A stretch of DNA of 64,000 nt, from positions 6,076,001 to 6,140,000 of the forward strand of contig NZ_CP009282.1 of assembly GCF_000758605.1 (NCBI RefSeq), read 5' to 3'. Origin of the DNA: Paenibacillus sp. FSL R5-0912 (GTDB lineage: Bacteria; Bacillota; Bacilli; Paenibacillales; Paenibacillaceae). A program made the position numbers and the translations under genes. This document shows, in pieces, positions 48,892-57,287 of the stretch. The notes beneath the pieces are model-generated. The model saw only the letters and a list, made by a program, of their open reading frames with translations. It was not told the origin of the DNA and ran no database searches. The number at the start of each line of letters is the position of its first letter. Position 1 is the stretch's first letter.

Positions 48892-50184
48892 TCAGCCTTC
48901 TACACGATAATGGCTTTTGATGCGGTGAATGACATTCAATTGCTCTAAATGCCGCAATACTTTATTCATACTCGCCTTGCTGGCATTGTGCGTTACAATA
49001 ATGATTTCTGCATCCGGGTTATTGGCATTAGCCTGCTGTACAACGGAATCCAGACTGACATCATATTCGGCAAACACTTGAGTAATCTTCGCCAGCACAC
49101 CCGCTTTGTCATCTACGTGCAGGAGGAGGAAGTTCTTGTAGAAGATATCTTCATCGCTCTTCAGCTTCTTCTGCTTATAGGGGACAATCTGCTTGAGTCC
49201 GTTCACACCCAGCTTCAGATTCTTGATCACAGCTACAAGATCTGCCACAATCGAGGTTGCGGTAGGCATCGCGCCTGCTCCGGCACCATAAAACATCGTT
49301 TCCCCTACGGCTTGACCATACACATATACCGCATTATACACTCCGTTCACGGATGCAATCGGATGGCTCGCACGGATCATCGTAGGCTGCACACTGATGC
49401 TGAATTCTTCATCCTGCCGTTCGGCAATGCCGAGCAGCTTCATCTCGTATCCCAGCCGTTTGGCAAAAGCAATATCTTCTTTGCTCACGCCGGAAATGCC
49501 ACTCACACTGACATCGCTCAGTTCAACGTTGGTCCGGAAGCCAAGGGTACCCAGGATAGCCATCTTACGTGCTGCATCCAGCCCCTCCACGTCTGAAGTA
49601 GGATCCGATTCAGCATACCCGAGTTCCTGCGCTTCCTTCAGCACATCCAGATAAGACGCGCCTTCCTGGCTCATTTTGCTAAGTATGTAGTTAGTTGTCC
49701 CGTTAACGATACCCATAATCTTCATAATCTTGTCGGAGGAGAATCCTTCAATCAGTGTACGGATAATCGGAATGCCTCCCGCCACGCTGGCCTCATAGAA
49801 CACATCGCACTGCTTCTCCTGAGCTTTGGCGAGAATCTCCGAGCCATGCAGGGCCATCAGGTCCTTGTTGGCTGTAACGATATGTTTGCCGCGCTCCAGT
49901 GCCTCTAGAATGTACTCTTTCGTTCCCGCAATACCGCCCATGACCTCGACAATGACATCAATTTCCGGGTCGCGGATAACCTCCCAAGGGTCATCGGTGA
50001 TCTTGGATGGATCGACTTCAATTTCCCGCGGCTTCTCCGTATTCTTCACGGCTATACGTTCAATCAGGATCGGCGAGCCTACCTGGCTGCTCAAATCCTC
50101 CTGATTCCCTTCAACGATACGGACTACACCCGTACCTACTGTACCTAAACCCAGTAATCCCACTTTAACCGGCTTCATTTGCAT
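48892..50184 (-). CDS. hom: Homoserine dehydrogenase
   Basis: This 430-residue enzyme reduces aspartate semialdehyde to homoserine. The NAD(P)-binding motif is GLLGLGTVGTGV at residues 9-20, the catalytic region includes GIVNGTTNYILSKM and GYAESDPTSDVEGLDAARK (about 205-223), and an ACT domain ends the protein (about 345-430, LLHVDDKAGVLAKITQVFAE), where threonine feedback usually acts. The ATG has TAGGAGG upstream. It starts 92 bases after the ACT-domain gene. Confidence 0.95.
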   Translation of the reverse strand: MQMKPVKVGLLGLGTVGTGVVRIVEGNQEDLSSQVGSPILIERIAVKNTEKPREIEVDPSKITDDPWEVIRDPEIDVIVEVMGGIAGTKEYILEALERGKHIVTANKDLMALHGSEILAKAQEKQCDVFYEASVAGGIPIIRTLIEGFSSDKIMKIMGIVNGTTNYILSKMSQEGASYLDVLKEAQELGYAESDPTSDVEGLDAARKMAILGTLGFRTNVELSDVSVSGISGVSKEDIAFAKRLGYEMKLLGIAERQDEEFSISVQPTMIRASHPIASVNGVYNAVYVYGQAVGETMFYGAGAGAMPTATSIVADLVAVIKNLKLGVNGLKQIVPYKQKKLKSDEDIFYKNFLLLHVDDKAGVLAKITQVFAEYDVSLDSVVQQANANNPDAEIIIVTHNASKASMNKVLRHLEQLNVIHRIKSHYRVEG

Positions 50185-50275
50185 CCTCCTAAAAGTTTTG
50201 CGAGCGTCTGCTCCTTATATTCACTTCAAGCAAAACTCACTTCGTAAGCATAGGCTTAAGTTTTATGAAGCAATA

Positions 50276-50713
50276 CTAGCCCTGTCCGATAATTAACGCC
50301 CGTTTCACACCCGAGATTGCCTTTAGACTATCCAGTAAATCGCCTAATTCTTCATTTAAATGAGAAATTTCGACAGAGATGACCACGTTGGCCCGCCCCT
50401 GCAGCGGAATACTCTGGTGAATCGTCAGCACGTTGGCCCCGTGGACAGCTACAGAACCCAGCACTTTAGAGAGCATACCTGATTCGTGCTCCAGATCTAT
50501 CGAGATGGTTACTATACGCTCACGTTCCAGCTGATGAATTAAATGAATTCCATCTTTGTATTTATAAAAAGCGCTGCGGCTAAGTCCAACCTGCTCCACG
50601 CCCTCGTGTACCGTTTTGGCATCTCCTGCTTCCAGCAGCTGCTTGACCTGCATGGTCTTCAGTACAGCATCGGGCAATATGTCCTCCCGGACCAAATAAT
50701 AGCGTTCTTTCAC
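50276..50713 (-). CDS. pheB: ACT domain protein (PheB / UPF0735 family)
   Basis: The protein is 145 residues from a GTG at 50713 preceded by GAGG; the open frame to 50824 includes the promoter and is not used. An amino-terminal helix-turn-helix-like region (VKQLLEAGDAKTVHEGVEQV, SRSAFYKYKDGI) is followed by an ACT domain (about 70-145). In Bacillus pheB lies directly before pheA and was once called a chorismate mutase, but its biochemical role is not settled. Here hom and thrB lie between pheB and pheA. Confidence 0.85.
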   Translation of the reverse strand: MKERYYLVREDILPDAVLKTMQVKQLLEAGDAKTVHEGVEQVGLSRSAFYKYKDGIHLIHQLERERIVTISIDLEHESGMLSKVLGSVAVHGANVLTIHQSIPLQGRANVVISVEISHLNEELGDLLDSLKAISGVKRALIIGQG

Positions 50714-50755
50714 GAACGTCCTCACCCCAAAGACTTTTGTATGTACATAGTGGAC

Positions 50756-50785
50756 ATTATACGGGATTGAAGACTTAAATTGCAA
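50756..50785 (-). promoter_or_regulatory. Promoter of the pheB-hom-thrB-pheA-ilvE run
   Basis: The minus strand has -35 TTGCAA (50780-50785) and consensus -10 TATAAT (50756-50761) with 18-base spacing, about 43 bases ahead of the GTG at 50713. Confidence 0.75.
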
Positions 50786-50822
50786 CACTTTTTCCTCTGA
50801 AGGCAAGTGACCTTCAATTTTC

Positions 50823-50863
50823 AAAAAAGGCTATTCCGCCCGTTAATCAGGAGGAACAGCCTT
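50823..50863 (-). terminator. Terminator of the SPFH/zinc-ribbon operon
   Basis: The minus strand reads AAGGCTGTTCC...GGAATAGCCTT then TTTTG, an 11-base stem (one G-U) with a 15-base loop, 4 bases after the stop at 50867. Confidence 0.8.
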
Positions 50864-50866
50864 ATC

Positions 50867-51622
50867 TTAACTGTAAGAGACGGTCGTACCGCAGTAGTCA
50901 CAGCTCTTGGACTGGAGAGGGGAGACGGTATTCTGCGCACCACAGCCAGGGCAGCGTATGGCCTTCGGCTGCTGCTGCGGTCTTGGCGGCTGATACACCG
51001 TTTGTCCGCCCGGGGAAGAAAAGGGCGATGAGTCCGCTTGATTAACCGGAGCATCAGGCTCAGTATCCGCGCCCTCACTGAAGAGCAGCCCGGAGTCCAG
51101 CACCCCATACTTCTTGAGGTAGATCAGATCCCTAGTCACATCCCCCTCACTTTGCCCGGTACGGTCAGCCAGATTTCCAATATAACGCACTCTGCCGGCA
51201 GTGATTAGCTGCACATATTGATTGGCGAGCTGGGAGAAACGGAATCTGGCTTTGGCCGCCCTTTTGGCAAAAGCTGACGCGGGCAGGAGCAGAACAACAG
51301 CAAAGAGGATTAACAGTATAATTAGCGTCATGACATCGATCCCGTCGTCACTATATATCGAATAAAGGATAAAGCCCATCATCTGCACAAATCCCCCTAC
51401 AAAAACATGATACAGCAGGCTGTAGTTGACGGGTTTGCGGTAATTTTTGTAATGTGTTCCAAAGAAGCGGATCAAAGCCAGCACAAGCCCGAGCGGCATC
51501 ACAAGGTAGCCCACTCCGATAGTTACATAGTCAAATGTTGTTCGCTCATATTTGGGCAGACCGTCAGACGGCTGGCCTTCCCGGCCCGGCAGCAGTCCCT
51601 CTAGCTCATTCACGATACCCAT
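50867..51622 (-). CDS. Membrane protein with C-terminal zinc ribbon (YdjG-like)
   Basis: In this 251-residue protein the first 45 residues are soluble, then come three predicted membrane helices (about 30-50, 65-90, 95-118). A cytoplasmic stretch resembling a small winged helix follows (VRYIGNLADRTGQSEGDVTR, DLIYLKKYG), then a Pro/Gln-rich linker and a zinc ribbon (CPGCGAQN...CDYCGTTV, about 225-247). The gene is last in a three-gene operon with an SPFH zinc-ribbon protein, resembling ydjG-ydjH-ydjI of Bacillus, which is linked to PspA and envelope stress. Orthology is inferred from architecture and neighbours. Confidence 0.6.
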   Translation of the reverse strand: MGIVNELEGLLPGREGQPSDGLPKYERTTFDYVTIGVGYLVMPLGLVLALIRFFGTHYKNYRKPVNYSLLYHVFVGGFVQMMGFILYSIYSDDGIDVMTLIILLILFAVVLLLPASAFAKRAAKARFRFSQLANQYVQLITAGRVRYIGNLADRTGQSEGDVTRDLIYLKKYGVLDSGLLFSEGADTEPDAPVNQADSSPFSSPGGQTVYQPPRPQQQPKAIRCPGCGAQNTVSPLQSKSCDYCGTTVSYS

Positions 51623-51637
51623 TCCGTAATTTTCCTC

Positions 51638-52393
51638 CTATTTAAGTGCCGCCAGCTCCCGGTTACGCCGCTGGAGCGTGCCGGCAATACTATCCGCCAA
51701 TTCCTGTGTTTCCGCTTTCCAGCCGGCTGGCAGCTCCTTCAGTACAAGCAATAAGGCAACATGATCATGAAGCAGAGAAATCTGCTGGCTTATCATATCC
51801 TCGGTTGCGGCCAATTCCGGATTCGAAACCGGATCACTGTACTGGAACTTATCCTCCAGGGAACCCACCAGTTCAGTCAAACGAATGGATTCCGGATGCT
51901 TCCAGCTCCCCGCAAGCGCTCTAATCTCACGCAGCTCCTGCCGGTAACTCCGCAGATTCCTTGAGGCATCGGCATCCCTCTGTTCCTGCGACGCTGCATT
52001 CCGGCCATATAACCTTATCGCTTCAAGAACAGACACAGCAGTAACTAACATGATTAGCTGCACTCCCGCATACCAGAGCGGGCTCAGTTCCAGAATCCAG
52101 TCAAGCAGCACAGCTAACGCAATTACCACAGATACATATAGGGCAATAATCCAAGCCCCGCTCAGGAGTAGCGGTGAAGTCCTGCTGACATCAGGAGCGG
52201 AACGCAGCCAAAATACGCAATAGCCATATACGGCAGTCTCAGCAATGCATACGGCAAGCAGGGTCACTATGAAACGCACCAGCGACTCAGAGAATCCAAG
52301 CATGAAGAAGGAGAAAACAGTGACCGCCAGAACAGCAACATAAATGACAGTGATAAGCCCTGTGTAAGACCTCTGTTTATTCATCCGGCTCAC
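51638..52393 (-). CDS. Four-helix membrane protein of unknown function (YdjH-like position)
   Basis: This 251-residue protein has four predicted membrane helices in the first 125 residues and a charged, probably coiled-coil, cytoplasmic half (residues 130-251, for example RSYRQELREIRALAGSW). No family is recognised with certainty. It overlaps the SPFH gene by 4 bases and lies 15 bases before the zinc-ribbon membrane protein, so the three products probably work together. Confidence 0.6.
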   Translation of the reverse strand: MSRMNKQRSYTGLITVIYVAVLAVTVFSFFMLGFSESLVRFIVTLLAVCIAETAVYGYCVFWLRSAPDVSRTSPLLLSGAWIIALYVSVVIALAVLLDWILELSPLWYAGVQLIMLVTAVSVLEAIRLYGRNAASQEQRDADASRNLRSYRQELREIRALAGSWKHPESIRLTELVGSLEDKFQYSDPVSNPELAATEDMISQQISLLHDHVALLLVLKELPAGWKAETQELADSIAGTLQRRNRELAALK

Positions 52394-53562
52394 CCATTAG
52401 CCGCCCTTGTTCCGCATTCCGCGCAGAATTTCTGGCCGGGCTGCAGTTCATGCCCGCAACCCGTGCATTTGATGATCAGACTCTCCCCGCAATGCGGACA
52501 GAATTTGGCGCCGGGAATTACCGGCTTGCCGCAGCTGTGGCAAGTACTGCTAGCTGCTGCCGGCACCGGCTGCAGGCTCTGACCACAGCCGATACAGAAC
52601 CGCGCATCTGCCGGGTTAAGCGTTCCACAGCCTGCACAGGATTTGGAACTTGCTCCCGGTGCTGCCGCCGTACCGCCGTCCAGTGACATGCCGCGTGTCA
52701 TCCTGTTCATCATATCAGTCGCAGGTCCGGCAAGGCCAAAGCCCATACCGAGCCCCAGGCCGGTATTCATCATCCCGGCGCCTAAATTACCCGGATTTCC
52801 TGCGGCTTCCTCCATGGTATTGAAGCTGCGTTCCTGCTGATAAGTGAAGCCGATGATGTCCATCTCTGCTTTTTTGGCTAAAGCCTCTTTCAAGCGGAGT
52901 ATGGCCGGATCATTATCAGGTATGTTAATGGAATCAATAAAGAAGTTATTCAGCTCGATCCCGCTATCCAGGAAGGACGACGCCAGACGGCCTTGGATAT
53001 GCTTCGAAATTTCTACGACATAGGCATTGATCTCCAGAATGCTGATTTTTTTGTGCACCAGATAAGAAGAGATCAGTTCATTAATATTGGACATCAGCAG
53101 CCCGCGGAAATAACTCACCATAGTGTCCTGATCAAATAGCGGCAGCGTCCCCACCAGCTTCAGCAGGAATTTGCGGGGATCCTCAATCTTGACTCCGAAT
53201 TGGCCGAAGGCGCGGACAGAGATCATGATTTGGTATTTGGGATCCTGTAGCTGCAGCGGCGAGCTTGTCCCCCACTTGACGTTCATAGAGTTCATCTTGT
53301 TCACGAACCATACTTCCGCTGTAAACGGTGATTTGCCGCCGAACGGCAGATTCACTACATTCGACAGAATCGGGATGTTCGCCGTGCTGAGCGTGTGACG
53401 TCCTGCTGTGAAGGAATCGAGTGCCTCACCGCCTTTGAACAGAATCGCCTCCTGGGATTCATTCACAATCAGCTGTGTCCATGTCCCCAGCTCCTGATTA
53501 GGATATTTCCAGGCGAAGACGCCTGCAGGCCCGTCATATTTGACTACTTCAATAATTGCCAT
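52390..53562 (-). CDS. SPFH-domain protein with three zinc ribbons (YdjI-like)
   Basis: The protein is 390 residues. The SPFH/band-7 fold covers about 20-265 (VNESQEAILFKGGEALDSF, SVRAFGQFGVKIEDPRKFLL), followed by a glycine/methionine-rich linker (270-310). Three CxxC zinc ribbons come next: CAGCG...CIGCG, CHSCG...CPHCG and CTGCG...CAECG (about 318-388). No transmembrane helix is evident, so membrane association is probably peripheral. Proteins of this type, often labelled virion-core-protein-like, co-occur with PspA systems that respond to membrane damage. First gene of a three-gene operon inserted between obg and pheB. Confidence 0.8.
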   Translation of the reverse strand: MAIIEVVKYDGPAGVFAWKYPNQELGTWTQLIVNESQEAILFKGGEALDSFTAGRHTLSTANIPILSNVVNLPFGGKSPFTAEVWFVNKMNSMNVKWGTSSPLQLQDPKYQIMISVRAFGQFGVKIEDPRKFLLKLVGTLPLFDQDTMVSYFRGLLMSNINELISSYLVHKKISILEINAYVVEISKHIQGRLASSFLDSGIELNNFFIDSINIPDNDPAILRLKEALAKKAEMDIIGFTYQQERSFNTMEEAAGNPGNLGAGMMNTGLGLGMGFGLAGPATDMMNRMTRGMSLDGGTAAAPGASSKSCAGCGTLNPADARFCIGCGQSLQPVPAAASSTCHSCGKPVIPGAKFCPHCGESLIIKCTGCGHELQPGQKFCAECGTRAANG

Positions 53563-53705
53563 CTGCCTATTCCCTCTTTCATGACAGGTATGTATTTATA
53601 TTATCGGTTGGTTCAGCTGGAAATTAGTGCACACATATGATTGTAGTAAATTTAGCCAAATATTTAAAGCAGACTTTATACAAAGCCGTTCTTTTATGCC
53701 CTGTC

Positions 53706-53750
53706 TATTAAAAAAGCCGGCTGTGTCCCCTCACGGGAAACACAGCCGGC
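53706..53750 (-). terminator. Terminator of spo0B-obg
   Basis: GCCGGCTGTGT (53716-53726) pairs with ACACAGCCGGC (53740-53750) in an 11-base stem with a 13-base loop; on the minus strand TTTTTTAAT follows. The interval 53563-53705 upstream of the SPFH gene holds no gene. Confidence 0.88.
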
Positions 53751-53794
53751 ATATTCGAAGCTGCTTGACAACGCTCAGCAGCAAGCGCAGATAT

Positions 53795-55105
53795 TTAATA
53801 GTAGCTGCTGTTCTCAACAAACTCGAATTCAAAATCAGCAATGCGCACAATGGTGCCTTCTACAGCACCGCGCTTGCGCAGTTCGGCATCCACACCCATG
53901 TGACGCAAGGTACGGGCCAGCTTGAGGATAGCATCATGTGTACTGAGCTGCATCCGCTTCAGCATCCGCTCAATACGCGGACTGGTGACCACAAATGCTT
54001 CATTGTCGCGGGTAATGGTGAAGGAATTATCTTCTTCCGCTTCCAGCTTATACACCTTGCGCTCAGTAGTTTCAGCCACTTCTTCAACGACCGGTGCGAC
54101 AGGAATACTATCCAGTACGTCCGTTGCCCGGTAGAGCAGTTCCTGCACTCCCTGACGGGTAAGCGAGGAGATCGGCATGATTTCAAGATCCGGACGAAGC
54201 TCCGCCACACGCTCACGGAAGGCCGCAAGATTCTCTTCGGAATCAGGCATGTCCATCTTGTTCGCCGCAACAATCTGCGGACGGTCAATCAGGGCAGCGT
54301 TGTATTGCCTCAGCTCGTCATTAATCATCACCCAATCCTCGAAGGGATCACGACCTTCAGAACCGGACATATCCACGACATGAATGATGATACGTGTACG
54401 TTCAACGTGGCGCAGGAACTCATGTCCAAGCCCCACACCTTCACTCGCACCTTCAATCAGGCCCGGCAGATCCGCCATAACAAAGCTGCGGCCATCCCCA
54501 ACGTCAACTACACCAAGGTTTGGTGTAATTGTTGTGAAGTGATAGGCACCAATCTTCGGCTGGGCAGCAGATACTACCGACAGCAATGTAGATTTACCCA
54601 CACTCGGGAATCCTACCAGACCTACGTCTGCCATTACCTTCAGTTCCATTACGATATAACGCTCCTGGCCTTCTTCGCCGTTCTCGGCTAGCTCTGGCGC
54701 AGTATTGTTTGCCGTCGCAAACCGGGTATTCCCCCGGCCGCCACGACCGCCGCGTGCCACAACGACCTGTTGTCCATGACGGGTCATATCGGCAATGATC
54801 TCCTGGGTATCATCATCGATCAGCACAGTTCCCGGAGGAATGCGCACGATCATGTGATCGGCGTTAGCCCCGTGCTGGCTCTTATTGCGTCCCTTAATTC
54901 CCTTATCGGCCTTGAAATGTCGCTGATAACGGAAATCCATCAGTGTACGCAAGCCTTCATCTACCCGGAAAATCACATCTCCGCCGCGGCCGCCATCTCC
55001 GCCGGCAGGACCGCCCTCCGGCACATACTTCTCACGGCGAAACGCCACGAGACCATCTCCGCCGTCGCCGCCCTTAACATAAATCTTAGCTTTATCTACG
55101 AACAT
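53795..55105 (-). CDS. obg: GTPase Obg
   Basis: This 436-residue ribosome-associated GTPase is needed for 50S maturation and linked to sporulation and stress control in Bacillus. The glycine-rich Obg fold covers 1-158 (GGDGGDGLVAF, GGDGGRGGDV). The G domain (about 159-330) has GFPSVGKSTLL (G1), the FTTI switch (G2), DLPGLIEGA (G3) and ANKMD (G4). The C-terminal OCT domain is at about 355-436. It follows spo0B by 15 bases, the same order as in Bacillus. Confidence 0.97.
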   Translation of the reverse strand: MFVDKAKIYVKGGDGGDGLVAFRREKYVPEGGPAGGDGGRGGDVIFRVDEGLRTLMDFRYQRHFKADKGIKGRNKSQHGANADHMIVRIPPGTVLIDDDTQEIIADMTRHGQQVVVARGGRGGRGNTRFATANNTAPELAENGEEGQERYIVMELKVMADVGLVGFPSVGKSTLLSVVSAAQPKIGAYHFTTITPNLGVVDVGDGRSFVMADLPGLIEGASEGVGLGHEFLRHVERTRIIIHVVDMSGSEGRDPFEDWVMINDELRQYNAALIDRPQIVAANKMDMPDSEENLAAFRERVAELRPDLEIMPISSLTRQGVQELLYRATDVLDSIPVAPVVEEVAETTERKVYKLEAEEDNSFTITRDNEAFVVTSPRIERMLKRMQLSTHDAILKLARTLRHMGVDAELRKRGAVEGTIVRIADFEFEFVENSSYY

Positions 55106-55120
55106 TAATGTTCACCTTCC

Positions 55121-55861
55121 TTACATCTCCAGCGGTAAACGCAGTTCTACAGAGCTTGTGCTCGGCTGAAACTGCTCCGCCTTCATGATTTTTCCTTGTA
55201 CTATATTATAAATTTGCCCCTGCAGCAGTTCAGGATTGCCATGATCTCCTTCACCTTCGAAAGAGATAAGAATGTCTCTTCCCTCCTGTGAAAATCCGAG
55301 CCGAAGCTTCCGCGCTTCTCCTTGCGGAACAAGTCCGCTGTACTGATACGCCCTTATGGTCTGCATAATCACAGATGTCAGCTCATCACCTGTTTCGGGA
55401 GTCAGCTTGTCCTCCAGCTGCAGCCCTTCCTCCACTTCGATCTCCAGCTCCAGGCTGCTTCTGTAGGTACGGAAGGATTGCAGGTAGAATACCAGTGAAG
55501 GAACCCCCAGCTTGGCGATACGGCTGTCCAGCGCGATACGCTCCTTTATTCTTTCCACACATAACACGGATTTATCAGGCTTGCCCAGCTGGATATATCC
55601 GTAAAGTACTTGCAGATCGTTCATCCAATCATGACGATGGTGATTCAGTGTCCGGTTTGCCGCCTGCTGCAGAGTCTTCTCCTGTATACGCAGTTCCTCT
55701 TCATAATGACGCCGGTTGTAAAGAAAGCTGAATGCAAGCACTGCCGCTACCCATACACCGAGCAGCAGGCATGTGAAAAGGGAGGGTTGCCAATACACGA
55801 GACCTAAAGGAAGCACTGCGGATAACATGACAGCCCAGACGATACTTTTCCAGGATTTCAT
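55121..55861 (-). CDS. spo0B: Sporulation initiation phosphotransferase B
   Basis: The protein is 246 residues from the ATG at 55861 with GGGGAGA upstream. It has an amino-terminal hydrophobic pair of helices (about 5-50), then the dimerisation four-helix-bundle segment with HHRHDWMNDLQVLYGYIQLG, in which the His preceding Asp-Trp is the phosphotransfer site of Spo0B. The C-terminal half has the degenerate kinase-like fold without ATP motifs. Spo0B passes phosphate from Spo0F to Spo0A. The two amino-terminal membrane helices are absent from B. subtilis Spo0B and suggest a membrane-tethered form. Position before obg supports the call. Confidence 0.88.
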   Translation of the reverse strand: MKSWKSIVWAVMLSAVLPLGLVYWQPSLFTCLLLGVWVAAVLAFSFLYNRRHYEEELRIQEKTLQQAANRTLNHHRHDWMNDLQVLYGYIQLGKPDKSVLCVERIKERIALDSRIAKLGVPSLVFYLQSFRTYRSSLELEIEVEEGLQLEDKLTPETGDELTSVIMQTIRAYQYSGLVPQGEARKLRLGFSQEGRDILISFEGEGDHGNPELLQGQIYNIVQGKIMKAEQFQPSTSSVELRLPLEM

Positions 55862-56018
55862 TCTTTCTCCCCGTCCCTCGGTTCGCAAAATTGATTCCAA
55901 TGTCGCTATTGCTCATCTTGCTCGATATTTTCCATTTTCCAGTATAACACAGGCTTTCTCTGCAATCACCAGCATTCCTGCCGGGCGTTTGACTTGAATT
56001 CTATAGGTGCGAATATTT

Positions 56019-56053
56019 TCAAAAAAAGCCCCCGGCACTCATGCCGGAGGCTT
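56019..56053 (-). terminator. Terminator of rplU-prp-rpmA
   Basis: AAGCCCCCGGCA (56026-56037) and TGCCGGAGGCTT (56042-56053) form a 12-base stem with a 4-base loop; TTTTTTTG follows on the minus strand. Confidence 0.88.
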
Positions 56054-56077
56054 CTCATCTAAATAGGTTCCGAAAGC

Positions 56078-56389
56078 TTACGCTTCCAGTGCCGCTGCTA
56101 CCGGAGCGACATCAACCGGGTACACGCTCACTTTTTTGCGATCGCGGCCCCAACGTTCGAACTTCACTACGCCGTCCACAAGTGCGAACAGTGTATCATC
56201 CTTACCGATGCCCACGTTAGTGCCCGGGTGGATTTTTGTTCCGCGTTGACGAACCAAGATGTTGCCGCCGGTTACTGCTTGACCGTCAGCACGTTTCACG
56301 CCAAGACGTTTAGAGTGGGAATCACGTCCGTTCTTTGTGGAACCTACACCTTTTTTCGATGCGAATAATTGAAGATCCAATTTCAACAT
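56078..56389 (-). CDS. rpmA: Ribosomal protein L27
   Basis: The protein is 103 residues from the ATG at 56389 after AGGAGG. The first nine residues (MLKLDLQLF) are the Bacillota-specific extension that the Prp protease removes before L27 can enter the 50S subunit; ASKKGVGSTKNGRDS then matches mature L27 near the peptidyl-transferase centre. The prp gene lies directly upstream and overlaps the longer open frame. Confidence 0.97.
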   Translation of the reverse strand: MLKLDLQLFASKKGVGSTKNGRDSHSKRLGVKRADGQAVTGGNILVRQRGTKIHPGTNVGIGKDDTLFALVDGVVKFERWGRDRKKVSVYPVDVAPVAAALEA

Positions 56390-56406
56390 GTTGTCAACCT
56401 CCTTCT

Positions 56407-56742
56407 TCAAATAATGACTTCCTGTATCTGAACAAATTTTCTGTAAGATTTAGCGATATCTTTGAGCATCAGCACCATGGATTCCAGCAGAAGCTGCACC
56501 TTGGCGGAGACTTCAGGATCATTCACGGGAACCAGGGTTCCACTCAGAAATCCATCCTTCATCGAAGTATCCAGGACTACACCGGTCAGGCTTTCAATCG
56601 CATTCACTGTTCCAACCGTAACGGTCGAAACGCCCGCGCAGACGATGTCTTTACCATTCCTTGCGTATTCCGCATGCCCTTTGACGGCAAAACCGACAAT
56701 GACACCTTGAGCAGAAGCCCGTGTAATCCGCACGTTAATCAT
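56407..56742 (-). CDS. prp: Ribosomal-processing cysteine protease Prp
   Basis: This 111-residue protein, formerly YsxB, has catalytic His in GHAEYARNGKD (about 22-32) and Cys in DIVCAGVSTV (about 32-41), both present. Prp cleaves the amino-terminal extension of L27. Encoded between rplU (12 bases upstream) and rpmA, the standard order in Bacillota. Confidence 0.93.
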   Translation of the reverse strand: MINVRITRASAQGVIVGFAVKGHAEYARNGKDIVCAGVSTVTVGTVNAIESLTGVVLDTSMKDGFLSGTLVPVNDPEVSAKVQLLLESMVLMLKDIAKSYRKFVQIQEVII

Positions 56743-56754
56743 TAACGCACCTTC

Positions 56755-57066
56755 TTACGCCTGAATCTTCTCGATAGTTACTTTGGTGTACGGTTGACGA
56801 TGGCCTTGTTTCTTGTGGTAGTTCTTCTTAGGTTTGTATTTGTAAACTACAACCTTATGACCTTTACCATGTTTCTCGACTTTGGCTGTTACAGACGCGC
56901 CGCTTACCAGCGGAGTTCCTGCAGTCAAACCACCTTCGTTAGAAACAGCCAAGACACGGTCAAACGTTACGCTTGCGCCGTCTTCAGCTTCCAGCTTCTC
57001 AATGAACAACACGTCGCCCTCTTGGACTTTGTATTGTTTACCGCCAGTTTCGATAATTGCATACAT
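56755..57066 (-). CDS. rplU: Ribosomal protein L21
   Basis: This 103-residue protein of normal length binds 23S rRNA near the base of the 50S subunit. Signatures are MYAIIETGGKQYKVQEGD and YKPKKNYHKKQGHRQPYTKV. It is the first gene of the rplU-prp-rpmA operon, preceded by a leader of about 120 bases and a clear promoter. Confidence 0.97.
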   Translation of the reverse strand: MYAIIETGGKQYKVQEGDVLFIEKLEAEDGASVTFDRVLAVSNEGGLTAGTPLVSGASVTAKVEKHGKGHKVVVYKYKPKKNYHKKQGHRQPYTKVTIEKIQA

Positions 57067-57192
57067 TGTACTTGCACCTCCTCATGTCTCAGACTCGCCT
57101 AGTCTAGGTGGCAACCCCCGGAGGAATTACACTTGATATACCCGATCGGAGCGGTTACAGCATGTGCAGGAATATAATAACCAAACACATAC
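57067..57192 (-). promoter_or_regulatory. Putative L21 autoregulatory leader
   Basis: The transcribed leader contains inverted segments such as CCTCCGGGGGTTGCC and AGACTAGGCGAGTCT just ahead of the GAGGAGG ribosome site. Many Bacillota carry an L21-binding leader in this place. I identify it from position and pairing only. Confidence 0.5.
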
Positions 57193-57198
57193 TTGAAG

Positions 57199-57227
57199 AT
57201 ATTATCATACTTATTAGTCCAAGTCAA
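57199..57227 (-). promoter_or_regulatory. Promoter of rplU-prp-rpmA
   Basis: The minus strand has -35 TTGACT (57222-57227) and -10 TAATAT (57199-57204) at 17-base spacing, giving a transcript start near 57192. Confidence 0.75.
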
Positions 57228-57287
57228 GTAGAAAGCGGCTTTATCATCCTTTTAACAGACGGTACCCTCTTAGCGTGAAAAACTGGC

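Noticed and set aside
53627..54691. 354-codon plus-strand frame
   Set aside because: Antisense to obg and to its terminator; composition follows the complement of the conserved protein.
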